From an uncultured Flavobacteriaceae bacterium (GTDB lineage Bacteria > Bacteroidota > Bacteroidia > Flavobacteriales > Flavobacteriaceae), in assembly GCA_938029725.1 (NCBI GenBank), contig CALHGE010000009.1:62001-126000 (forward strand): a stretch of DNA of 64,000 bases, written 5' to 3'. The notes under the pieces were generated by a model. It was not told the origin of the DNA and ran no database searches. It saw only the letters and a list, made by a program, of their open reading frames with translations. Below, in pieces: positions 48,836-56,963 of this stretch. Made by a program: the position numbers and the translations under genes. The stretch's first letter is position 1, and each line of letters begins with the position of its first letter.

Positions 48836-50098
48836 TTAAATTTTTGCTTTACCGAAATCAGCTGGGTATTTGAGATATCTCAAAATCACAAATGCAGGAA
48901 GGGCAGCCAGTACTACCCATATAAAGAAACCATCGTAGCCTAGCCATTCTTGCATATAACCACTGATTAGACCAGGTAACATCATGCCTAGGGCCATAAA
49001 ACCAGTAGCTAATGCATAGTGCGATGTTTTAGAATTCCCTTCGGCTACATAAATTAAGTAAACCATAAAGCCTGCAATGCCGAAACCATAGCCGAATTGT
49101 TCTACGATAACAGTACCAATTACGGCCCAAGCTTCTGTAGTTTCAGTAACGGCTAACAATGCGTAAAGCGCATTCGGTGCATTGAGTGAGATTAGCATTG
49201 GTAGCATCCATTTTTTTAATCCTTGACGTGAGATTAATACGCCACCGAGAATACCTCCGATAGTTAAAAAAATAACACCAATTGTTCCGTAAATGGTGCC
49301 AACTTCGGTGGTGCTATACCCTAATCCGCCTACCGATGTTGGATCTAATAGAAATGGAGAAGCCATTTTTACTAATTGCGATTCACCTAATCTGAAGAAT
49401 AAAATAAACGTTATGGCCAAGCCCATACCTGGTTTGCTAAAAAAGGAGGTAAAAACTTCAAAAAAACCTTTTGGTTTTTCGAGTGCTATAGCTCCTGAAC
49501 TTTCGAATTTTGGGGTTACAAAGAAATTCGATAGGGTCATCAGCAACATGAGCGATCCTGCGCATATCATGGTGTACGACCAGGCTTTTGTATTATCTCC
49601 ATATTTATTTTCGAGAAATCCTGCTAGCACAACTAATAGCCCTTGGCCAGTTACACTTGCTAGTTTGTAAAATACCGAGCGCATGCCAACAAAAAACGAT
49701 TGTTTTTCTTCAGTTAGGCCAATCATGTAATAGCCGTCAGTTGCAATATCATTTGTGGCAGAGGCAAAAGCAACCATCCAAAAACAGGCTAGACTCGCTA
49801 CGAAAAAGATATTTGTTGGCAATGATAAACCTATCGCTAAAAGTGCTACGGAGGCAAGTAATTGCATTCCTAAAAACCAATTTCGTTTTGTGCTTTTAAG
49901 ATCTACAAAAGGGCTCCATAGTGGTTTTATAACCCAAGGAATGTATAATAAACTTGTATATAAACCTAAATCAGAATTACTAAAACCTAATCTTTTGTAC
50001 ATTATAACCGAAACGGTAACTACTAATGCATAGGGTAATCCTTGAGCAAAATAGAGACTCGGTACCCAAGCCCAAGCCCATTTGTTTTTTTGAATCAT
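48836..50098 (-). CDS. AmpG-like MFS transporter
   Basis: YFAQGLPYALVVTVSVIMYKRLGFSNSDLGLYTSLLYIPWVIKPLWSPFVD; ACFWMVAFASATNDIATDGYYM. Confidence 0.85.
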   Translation of the reverse strand: MIQKNKWAWAWVPSLYFAQGLPYALVVTVSVIMYKRLGFSNSDLGLYTSLLYIPWVIKPLWSPFVDLKSTKRNWFLGMQLLASVALLAIGLSLPTNIFFVASLACFWMVAFASATNDIATDGYYMIGLTEEKQSFFVGMRSVFYKLASVTGQGLLVVLAGFLENKYGDNTKAWSYTMICAGSLMLLMTLSNFFVTPKFESSGAIALEKPKGFFEVFTSFFSKPGMGLAITFILFFRLGESQLVKMASPFLLDPTSVGGLGYSTTEVGTIYGTIGVIFLTIGGILGGVLISRQGLKKWMLPMLISLNAPNALYALLAVTETTEAWAVIGTVIVEQFGYGFGIAGFMVYLIYVAEGNSKTSHYALATGFMALGMMLPGLISGYMQEWLGYDGFFIWVVLAALPAFVILRYLKYPADFGKAKI

Positions 50099-50236
50099 AT
50101 GATAAGTTCAAGTTTTAAAAAAAAATGATAGGCTAGGATTTTTAGAAAAAATTCAGCCTTTTAGCAGAACATCTTCTGCGCTTCAGATTGCCCACAGCTA
50201 TCTTTGTTTCACCATTCAAGGAGGCAATCCATTAAA

Positions 50237-51775
50237 TCAATTTTCGTTCTTCGTATTTTGTACTTTATGTTTTGATTTTAAATGTACAATTATCGGTTTA
50301 GATTCTCTTCCAAAGAAATCAATAAAAGTCATAGCGATGTATTTTCTTTTCTTGCTTATTTCTGAGGGAAGAATTAGTTCTGTTTTATTTTGAATAGCTA
50401 GTTTAGCGATTAGTTTATTAATCGGGTAGCTGTCTTTTTTGTTTTTACCAGAGGGATAAATCATAACATATCGAAATGAATTTAAATTTTTGTGTGTCAG
50501 TTTAATAGATTCATTTTCTACACTGCTGATTTTTAGGTCAATTGGATTTCTATTCGTGCGAGAGGCCAACGCCGAAACTGGCGGGAGTGCCGTTTTTTTA
50601 TAATATTTCCTCTTCAGGTATTTTAATACATCTTCATTATCATTCATTAGACTTTTTGCACTAAAAAAAGCGTTCCCTTGAACCACATTTTTTTCGCGGG
50701 CATAATTAATTTGATTTGGAAGTTCTTTTTTGTGATCCCAAGCCTTATCGTTGTTATTTCTAATTTTATATGGGCCGTTACCGATATAGAGATTTGTATT
50801 TTCACTTTTGTTAGACCACCAGTCAACAATTTTACGGTGCGAAGCTACAGGAAGCTTCATGCTCCAATATACTTGAGGAATTAAATAGTCTAGCCATCCA
50901 TTTTTCATCCACAATAAAGGATCTGCATATAAATCATCATAGGTAGTTTGCCCCGCTTTCGTATCGGAACCGTTCGAGTCTGTAGAATTATTTTTCCAAA
51001 CCCCAAAAGGACTCACACCAAACTGCACCCAAGGTTTTCGAGTTTTGATAATTGCATGACTGTTTTTGATTAGAGAATCAATATTGCTGCGTCGCCAGTC
51101 TTCTAGTTTTTGGTTGGGAAGCGCACAGTTATAATAAGAAGTAGTATCATTAAAAACTTCACCTTTTATGGTGTAAGGATAGAAGTAATCATCAAAATGA
51201 ATCGCATCTACATCGTAATTCGAAACAACCTCGTCGATAACAGAAATCATTTTTTGTTGTACTTCAGGAAGTCCGGGGTCGTAGTAGTATTTCTTTCCGT
51301 ATTTCAACATCCATTCGGGATGTAAATTGTAATCGTGTGTTGGACTTAGAAGCTCAGTTTTTAAATCAAAGGTTGCTCTATATGGGTTGAGCCAAGCATG
51401 AAATTCCATTCCTCGTAGATGCGTCTCGGTAATCATCCAACTCAAAAGTGCTGATTTTGAAGCCGAGATTTCACCTTCTGTTCCGCTGAGAAATCGAGAC
51501 CACGGTGCATGGCTAGATTCGTAGAAAGCATCACCAGCGGTTCTGATTTGCACTATTGCTGCATTAAAGTTGAGGTCTTGGTAAAAATCGAGTATTTCGA
51601 GAAAATCCTTCTTTTGTTTTTCAGTGGAATCGTTTCCATTTTTTGGCCAGTCGATATTTACAACGGTAGCAACCCAGAACCCTCTAAATTCTGTTCTAGG
51701 TTGCACGCTAGGTTTGAAAACCGAGCACGAGCTCAAAGTTATAAAGAGCACTAATAATAAAAGTATTCGCAGCAT
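50237..51775 (-). CDS. GHL10/DUF187-family glycoside hydrolase lipoprotein
   Basis: LSSCSVF; EFRGFWVATVVNIDWPK; FNAAIVQIRTAGDAFYESSHAPWS; GMEFHAWLNPYRA; DAIHFDDYFYPY. Confidence 0.88.
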   Translation of the reverse strand: MLRILLLLVLFITLSSCSVFKPSVQPRTEFRGFWVATVVNIDWPKNGNDSTEKQKKDFLEILDFYQDLNFNAAIVQIRTAGDAFYESSHAPWSRFLSGTEGEISASKSALLSWMITETHLRGMEFHAWLNPYRATFDLKTELLSPTHDYNLHPEWMLKYGKKYYYDPGLPEVQQKMISVIDEVVSNYDVDAIHFDDYFYPYTIKGEVFNDTTSYYNCALPNQKLEDWRRSNIDSLIKNSHAIIKTRKPWVQFGVSPFGVWKNNSTDSNGSDTKAGQTTYDDLYADPLLWMKNGWLDYLIPQVYWSMKLPVASHRKIVDWWSNKSENTNLYIGNGPYKIRNNNDKAWDHKKELPNQINYAREKNVVQGNAFFSAKSLMNDNEDVLKYLKRKYYKKTALPPVSALASRTNRNPIDLKISSVENESIKLTHKNLNSFRYVMIYPSGKNKKDSYPINKLIAKLAIQNKTELILPSEISKKRKYIAMTFIDFFGRESKPIIVHLKSKHKVQNTKNEN

Positions 51776-51807
51776 TTATATTTTGACTCAAGCGTTACGA
51801 TACAAAC

Positions 51808-53727
51808 CTAATCAAACTTATGCCTCACAAAAGCTTCCATTGCAGCATAAGCAGAAAGACCAAGTTTAGTATATCTTTTTGCGGTATCACGATTTCGTTC
51901 TTCAGCGCGCATCCAGAATTCTCTAGAATCATCACCCTGAAACATGACACCATCTTTTTGTGATTGATGTGCAAAAATAGCATTGCGCTTTTTTAATACT
52001 TGCCCCGGACTCATAGGTACGGCCATCTCGATCTCATTGATATCCCATTCATGCCACGCGCCACGGTATAGCCAAAGCCAACAATCTTTCATATATGGTT
52101 CAGATTTTAAGCTTTTCATTGCTTCAAAAACGGCATCAAGACAAACACGGTGTGTACCATGCGGGTCAGCCAAGTCACCAGCAGCAAATATTTGATGCGG
52201 TTTTATTTCTTGAATGATATTTACCATTATAGCTGTATCTTCTTCTGAAAGATTATTCTTTTTTATAGTTCCTGTTTCATAGAAGGGTAAATCAAGAAAA
52301 TGAACCTTAGAGTCTTCTAGGCCCAAATAACGCGTAGCCGCGTAAGACTCCCCGCGTCTAATATTGCCTTTAAGCTGCCTTACTTCAGGGGAATCAAAAT
52401 TACTTTCCTTCCTAGCTTTTATAGAATCTATTATGATCTGCGCTTCCGCAGAGCTAGAAATCTGTTTTGAAATCTCAGCGTATTTTCTAGCGTCCATATC
52501 AGACACAGCAATGTTTCCAGAAGTTTGATAGACTACATGTACTTCATGACCTTGCTCAATTAATCTGTCAAATGTACCTCCCATTGAAATTACATCGTCA
52601 TCAGGGTGAGGGCTGAAAATAATAACTCGTTTTTTTATTGGTGTTGCTCTTTCAGGTCTATTCGTATCGTCAGCTTTCGGTTTTCCACCTGGCCAGCCTG
52701 TAATAGTATGCTGAAGACGATTGAACATCTTAATGTTAAGGTCATAAGAATCTTGGGTCATGAGTAAATCGGCCATCCCATTGTCGTTGTAATCCTTATC
52801 CGTCAGGCTCAAAATAGTTTTATCCATTTTGGTGCAAAGCCATACAATTGCCTTTGCTGTGCGCTCCTCAGTCCATTCACAAGGCCCTACTAGCCAAGGG
52901 GTTTTGTTTCTTGTTAATTCGCTGCCAGCTCCTGTATCTAATACAAAGGTACAGTTCTTATGGTTTTGAAGATAGGTGGCTGGAACATGTGATGACACCG
53001 CTTCTTCAATTGTTTTTTTAATGATATTAGCTTTATTCTGACCCCAGCCGAGAAGCACAATTCGTTTTGCATTTCGAAGGGTAGAAATACCCATTGTAAT
53101 TGCCCTTCTAGGAACATTATCAATACCTAAAAATGAAGGTGCAGCATCAACTCTTGTAATGTGATCTAAGGTGATAACTCTAGTTCCAGAATTGTAATGT
53201 GAACCAGGTTCGTTAAAACCAACATGGCCCGTTCGTCCGATTCCTAGAAGTTGAAAATCAAGCCCTCCGAAATCTTTTATTTTTTTCTCATAGGATAAAC
53301 AGTAGTCAACTACCGCGTCATTAGGGACTTTACCGTCTGGAATATGAATATTTTCAGGAAGTATATCAATATGATTAAACAAATGCTCATGCATGAAATA
53401 GTGGTAACTCTGAGTATTTTCTTTATCCATAGGTAGATACTCATCTAGATTAAAAGTGACTACGTTTTCAAAACTAAGCCCTTCCTCTTGATGCATGCGT
53501 ACCAATTCTTCGTAAACTCGAATAGGAGATGAACCTGTCGCCAAACCAAGAACACACATTTTGTTTGACAATTGTTTTTTCTTAATAAGATTGGCAATCT
53601 CCTCAGCCACTTCAATAGATGCGTCATTTGAGTTTTCAAAAATAACATTGTGAATCTTCTCAAAACGAGTTTCTTCAAATTGTCCTACGGGTTTGTAACG
53701 GATGTGAGTTTCACTTCTTGTTGCCAT
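51808..53727 (-). CDS. nagB: Glucosamine-6-phosphate deaminase fused to PIG-L/LmbE-like deacetylase domain
   Basis: N-terminal NagB: LGLATGSSPIRVYEELVRMH, FNLDEYLPM, LLGIGRTGHVGFNEPGS; C-terminal RVIIFSPHPDDDVISMGGTFDRLIEQGHEVHVVYQTSGN (PIG-L HPDD motif). Confidence 0.95.
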   Translation of the reverse strand: MATRSETHIRYKPVGQFEETRFEKIHNVIFENSNDASIEVAEEIANLIKKKQLSNKMCVLGLATGSSPIRVYEELVRMHQEEGLSFENVVTFNLDEYLPMDKENTQSYHYFMHEHLFNHIDILPENIHIPDGKVPNDAVVDYCLSYEKKIKDFGGLDFQLLGIGRTGHVGFNEPGSHYNSGTRVITLDHITRVDAAPSFLGIDNVPRRAITMGISTLRNAKRIVLLGWGQNKANIIKKTIEEAVSSHVPATYLQNHKNCTFVLDTGAGSELTRNKTPWLVGPCEWTEERTAKAIVWLCTKMDKTILSLTDKDYNDNGMADLLMTQDSYDLNIKMFNRLQHTITGWPGGKPKADDTNRPERATPIKKRVIIFSPHPDDDVISMGGTFDRLIEQGHEVHVVYQTSGNIAVSDMDARKYAEISKQISSSAEAQIIIDSIKARKESNFDSPEVRQLKGNIRRGESYAATRYLGLEDSKVHFLDLPFYETGTIKKNNLSEEDTAIMVNIIQEIKPHQIFAAGDLADPHGTHRVCLDAVFEAMKSLKSEPYMKDCWLWLYRGAWHEWDINEIEMAVPMSPGQVLKKRNAIFAHQSQKDGVMFQGDDSREFWMRAEERNRDTAKRYTKLGLSAYAAMEAFVRHKFD

Positions 53728-53779
53728 TATGCTGCTGTAATTCGTTAAATTATGAATTGTTTGTAAATGCTTATTATGG

Positions 53780-53787
53780 CAAAAGTA
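53780..53787 (-). promoter_or_regulatory. Candidate -7 element (TACTTTTG) for the nagB operon
   Basis: Minus strand TACTTTTG fits TAnnTTTG, about 53 bp upstream of nagB; no clean TTG -33. Confidence 0.4.
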
Positions 53788-53805
53788 GGCATTATAATTA
53801 CAATT

Positions 53806-53882
53806 TGCTGTTTTTTGCTATATATTTTGCTGTTTTCTGCGTTTATAAAAATATTAATTAATTAAAACAGTAAAAAACGGCA
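53806..53882. promoter_or_regulatory. Three-copy candidate operator in the divergent nagB/deoR intergenic region
   Basis: TGCTGTTTTTTGCT (53806-53819, +), TGCTGTTTTCTGCG (53828-53841, +), TGCCGTTTTTTACT (53869-53882, -); first two are spaced 22 bp. Confidence 0.55.
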
Positions 53883-54040
53883 TTCTAATAAATTTCCTAT
53901 CTTTACAGAGTAATTTATTTTGGACGATAAAAAAATCACCCAATTTCGCCCATTCCGCAAAGAGATAATTGGAGACAACCTTTGTTGTATTCTTTAGAAT
54001 TCAGGAAAAAGAACAAAGATTAGGGCAGTACCTTTATGAT

Positions 54041-54790
54041 ATGTTAAAAGAAGAACGACAACAGACGATATTGAACGAGGTAGAACTGCATAATCGCATA
54101 CTATTAACTGATATTGCAGAAACACTAGATGTATCTATAGATACCGTTCGTAGAGATGTAAAAGAACTAGATGCAGAGCAGAAACTTCGAAAAGTACATG
54201 GTGGCGCAATTTCTTTGGGTTTTACAACTAGTAGCACTCGAAATACGAATATTTATGCGCTTGCCGAAAAAACAAAAATTGCTAAAAAAGCATTGTCACT
54301 TTTAAAAGAAGGTGCTGTTATTTTTGTAGATGGAGGTACCACTTGCTTGGAATTAGCACGATTGATACCCGTAGATCTTGAATTAACTTGTTTTACGCTT
54401 AGTTTACCGGTGGCCATGGAACTAGCTTCAAAACCAAATGTGACTGTTATTTTTATTGGTGGCCAGATTTCTAAGGATGCTCAAATATCTATTGGTGCAA
54501 ATGCGATTCTTAATCTTTCAGAAATAAAGGTTGACTTCAGCTTTATAGGAACAGGATATGTAGACCCTCAGTATGGCTTAACGGAATTTGATTGGGACAT
54601 TGTACAGCTAAAAAAAGCCGTAATTAAGGCCGCTAAGAAAACGGTACTTTTGTGTATCTCTGAGAAATTGAATTCGCAACATCGTTATAAAACCTGTGAT
54701 ATTAATGCGATTAATACGATGATTACCGAATTAGTACCAGAAAATGACCTATTAAGAAGCTTTAGAACTCACGACATTCATCTTTTATAA
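54041..54790 (+). CDS. DeoR/GlpR-family transcriptional regulator
   Basis: MLKEERQQTILNEVELHNRILLTDIAETLDVSIDTVRRDVKELDAEQKLRKVHGGAI; VIFVDGGTTCLELARLI; start at ATG 54041 favoured over track start 53969. Confidence 0.94.
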   Translation: MLKEERQQTILNEVELHNRILLTDIAETLDVSIDTVRRDVKELDAEQKLRKVHGGAISLGFTTSSTRNTNIYALAEKTKIAKKALSLLKEGAVIFVDGGTTCLELARLIPVDLELTCFTLSLPVAMELASKPNVTVIFIGGQISKDAQISIGANAILNLSEIKVDFSFIGTGYVDPQYGLTEFDWDIVQLKKAVIKAAKKTVLLCISEKLNSQHRYKTCDINAINTMITELVPENDLLRSFRTHDIHLL

Positions 54791-54795
54791 CTTTT

Positions 54796-55605
54796 ATGAA
54801 GTACCTCAAAATCACTGAAACTCCGTCTAATCATGATAATTTAGAACAATTAGATACCGTTTCTATATTGAATAAGATGAACCAAGAAGATCAAAAGGTG
54901 GCGGATGCTTGTGCCTTAGTCATTCCTCAAATTACCAAGCTAGTGGATGCCCTTACTGAGCGTTTTATTGATGGAGGACGTCTTTTTTATATTGGTGCAG
55001 GAACTAGCGGAAGACTGGGTGTTTTAGATGCATCTGAAATTCCTCCAACGTTTGGCATGCCGCATGAAAGGGTGGTGGGGATAATTGCAGGAGGAGATAC
55101 TGCTATTCGAAAAGCTGTTGAAAATGCCGAGGATGATCGTTTGCAGGCATGGAAAGATTTAAAAGTTCATGAAATTAATGCAAATGATGTTGTTGTTGGA
55201 ATTGCGGCTTCAGGAACCACGCCCTATGTTTTAGGAGGCATTGCAGCAGCTAAAAAGAACGGAATTCTTACCGCTGGAATCACAAATAACCCAGGTTCAC
55301 CTCTGGCTGAAGCTAGCGATATTCCAATTGCTGTTAATGTGGGTCCAGAATTTGTTACCGGAAGTACGCGTATGAAAAGCGGTACATCTCAAAAACTTGT
55401 TTTGAACATGATTTCTACCGCTCTAATGATAAAGATCGGCAGAGTAAAGGGAAACAAAATGGTAAACATGCAGCTAACCAATGACAAGTTAGTAGATCGC
55501 GGAACGCGATATGTAATGGAGGGCTTAGGTATAGGCTATGCGAAAGCAGCTGAATTACTTCATGAACATAGATCTGTGAAAAAGGCCATAGAGGCTGGTC
55601 GCTAA
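54796..55605 (+). CDS. murQ: N-acetylmuramic acid 6-phosphate etherase
   Basis: LFYIGAGTSGRLGVLDASEIPPTFG; GIIAGGDTAIRKAVENAEDD; VTGSTRMKSGTSQKLVLNMIST. Confidence 0.96.
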   Translation: MKYLKITETPSNHDNLEQLDTVSILNKMNQEDQKVADACALVIPQITKLVDALTERFIDGGRLFYIGAGTSGRLGVLDASEIPPTFGMPHERVVGIIAGGDTAIRKAVENAEDDRLQAWKDLKVHEINANDVVVGIAASGTTPYVLGGIAAAKKNGILTAGITNNPGSPLAEASDIPIAVNVGPEFVTGSTRMKSGTSQKLVLNMISTALMIKIGRVKGNKMVNMQLTNDKLVDRGTRYVMEGLGIGYAKAAELLHEHRSVKKAIEAGR

Positions 55606-55703
55606 AGCTGCGGTCAGTTCTAGCACTTCCCTGGCGCTTGCTAGAGGTTGGGTTAAGCACAGGTTTAGAACTAAAATGTACTCCAATTGACATTCAAAGA
55701 GGA

Positions 55704-56828
55704 TTAGTTTTTTGGAATCAACTTATAAATCCCCTTTCCTTCTACAGCTACATAAATAAACCCATCAGGGCCTTCTTTTACATCGCGAATACGGCCCATG
55801 CCAGCCATGAATTTTTCACGTTTAACAACCTTATTTCCTTTCATTTCAAGACGTTCTAAGTATTGAAATGAGAGCGAACCAACTAATAAGCTTCCGTTCC
55901 AATCTAGACCGTATTTGTCTGTTGTTATAAAAGTCATTCCACTAGGTGCAATTGATGGCGTCCAATAATGAATGGGTGGTGTCATGCCTTCCATTTCAGT
56001 TTTGTCTGTAATTTTGGTGCCACCATAGTTTATGCCGTAGGTAACTAATGGCCAGCCATAATTTGCACCTTTTTTGATGATATTAATTTCGTCTCCACCT
56101 CTAGGGCCGTGCTCATGGTTCCATATTCGGCCTGTTTCTGGATGTTTTGCCAAGCCCTGTGGGTTTCGATGCCCGTAGCTATAAATGGCAGTTTTAGCCC
56201 CTTTTTTCCCTATAAACGGATTGTCTATAGGAATGCTTCCGTCGTCGTTAAAACGATAAATTTTTCCTCCATCGCGGCTAATGTTTTGAGGATTCTCATT
56301 TCGAGCACCTCTTTCTCCAATAGAAAGAAAAAGATATCCCTGAGTATCAAATACTATGCGTGAGCCGAAATGTTGTCCCTTTGTGGTGTTAGGGCCAGCT
56401 TTATATAGTAATTCCTTAGCTACTAGCGAATTACCCTTTAACTTAGCACGCATCAGAGCAGTATGTCCGCCTTTTTCATCCCCTTCAGAGGAAGCATAAG
56501 AAATATAAATCCAACCGTTAGTTTTATAATCAGGATGAAGTTCAATGTCTAAAAGCCCACCTTGACCTCTATTATAAACTTCGGGTACATTATCAATTGT
56601 GGTTTTTATCTTATTCGAGAAGTGAATTAATTCGCCTGATTTTTCCGTTACTAAAAGCCCTCCATTTGGTAAGAATGCCATTCCCCATGGAATGTGCATT
56701 TCATCGATTAATGCTTCAGCTAAAAACGGAATATTTTCGGGTGTAGATACTTGATTTTCAATATTTTGAGCGCAAGAAAAATTAAACAAAATAATGAACA
56801 GACAAGAAATAAAGGCACTATTTTTCAT
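55704..56828 (-). CDS. PQQ-dependent sugar dehydrogenase (soluble aldose dehydrogenase-like)
   Basis: LIDEMHIPWGMAFLPNGGLLVTEKSGELIHF; GQGGLLDIELHPDYKTNGWIYISY; YGHRNPQGLAKHPETGRIWNHEHGPRGGDEINIIKKGANYGWPL. Confidence 0.93.
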   Translation of the reverse strand: MKNSAFISCLFIILFNFSCAQNIENQVSTPENIPFLAEALIDEMHIPWGMAFLPNGGLLVTEKSGELIHFSNKIKTTIDNVPEVYNRGQGGLLDIELHPDYKTNGWIYISYASSEGDEKGGHTALMRAKLKGNSLVAKELLYKAGPNTTKGQHFGSRIVFDTQGYLFLSIGERGARNENPQNISRDGGKIYRFNDDGSIPIDNPFIGKKGAKTAIYSYGHRNPQGLAKHPETGRIWNHEHGPRGGDEINIIKKGANYGWPLVTYGINYGGTKITDKTEMEGMTPPIHYWTPSIAPSGMTFITTDKYGLDWNGSLLVGSLSFQYLERLEMKGNKVVKREKFMAGMGRIRDVKEGPDGFIYVAVEGKGIYKLIPKN

Positions 56829-56963
56829 AATGGAGCGTTAGAAGTATAATATAAAGTAAACCCTAAGGGGTGAAATTAAACAGAATTTATAAGTTTAAAT
56901 AATTACAACAAAAGAATATTAGATTCCCAAGTTCTCATATTCTTGCTCAAATTGACTTAACCT

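Noticed and set aside
55606-55703. Terminator between convergent murQ and the sugar dehydrogenase gene
   Set aside because: Only a weak CTAGCA/TGCTAG pairing with a large loop and no T-run.
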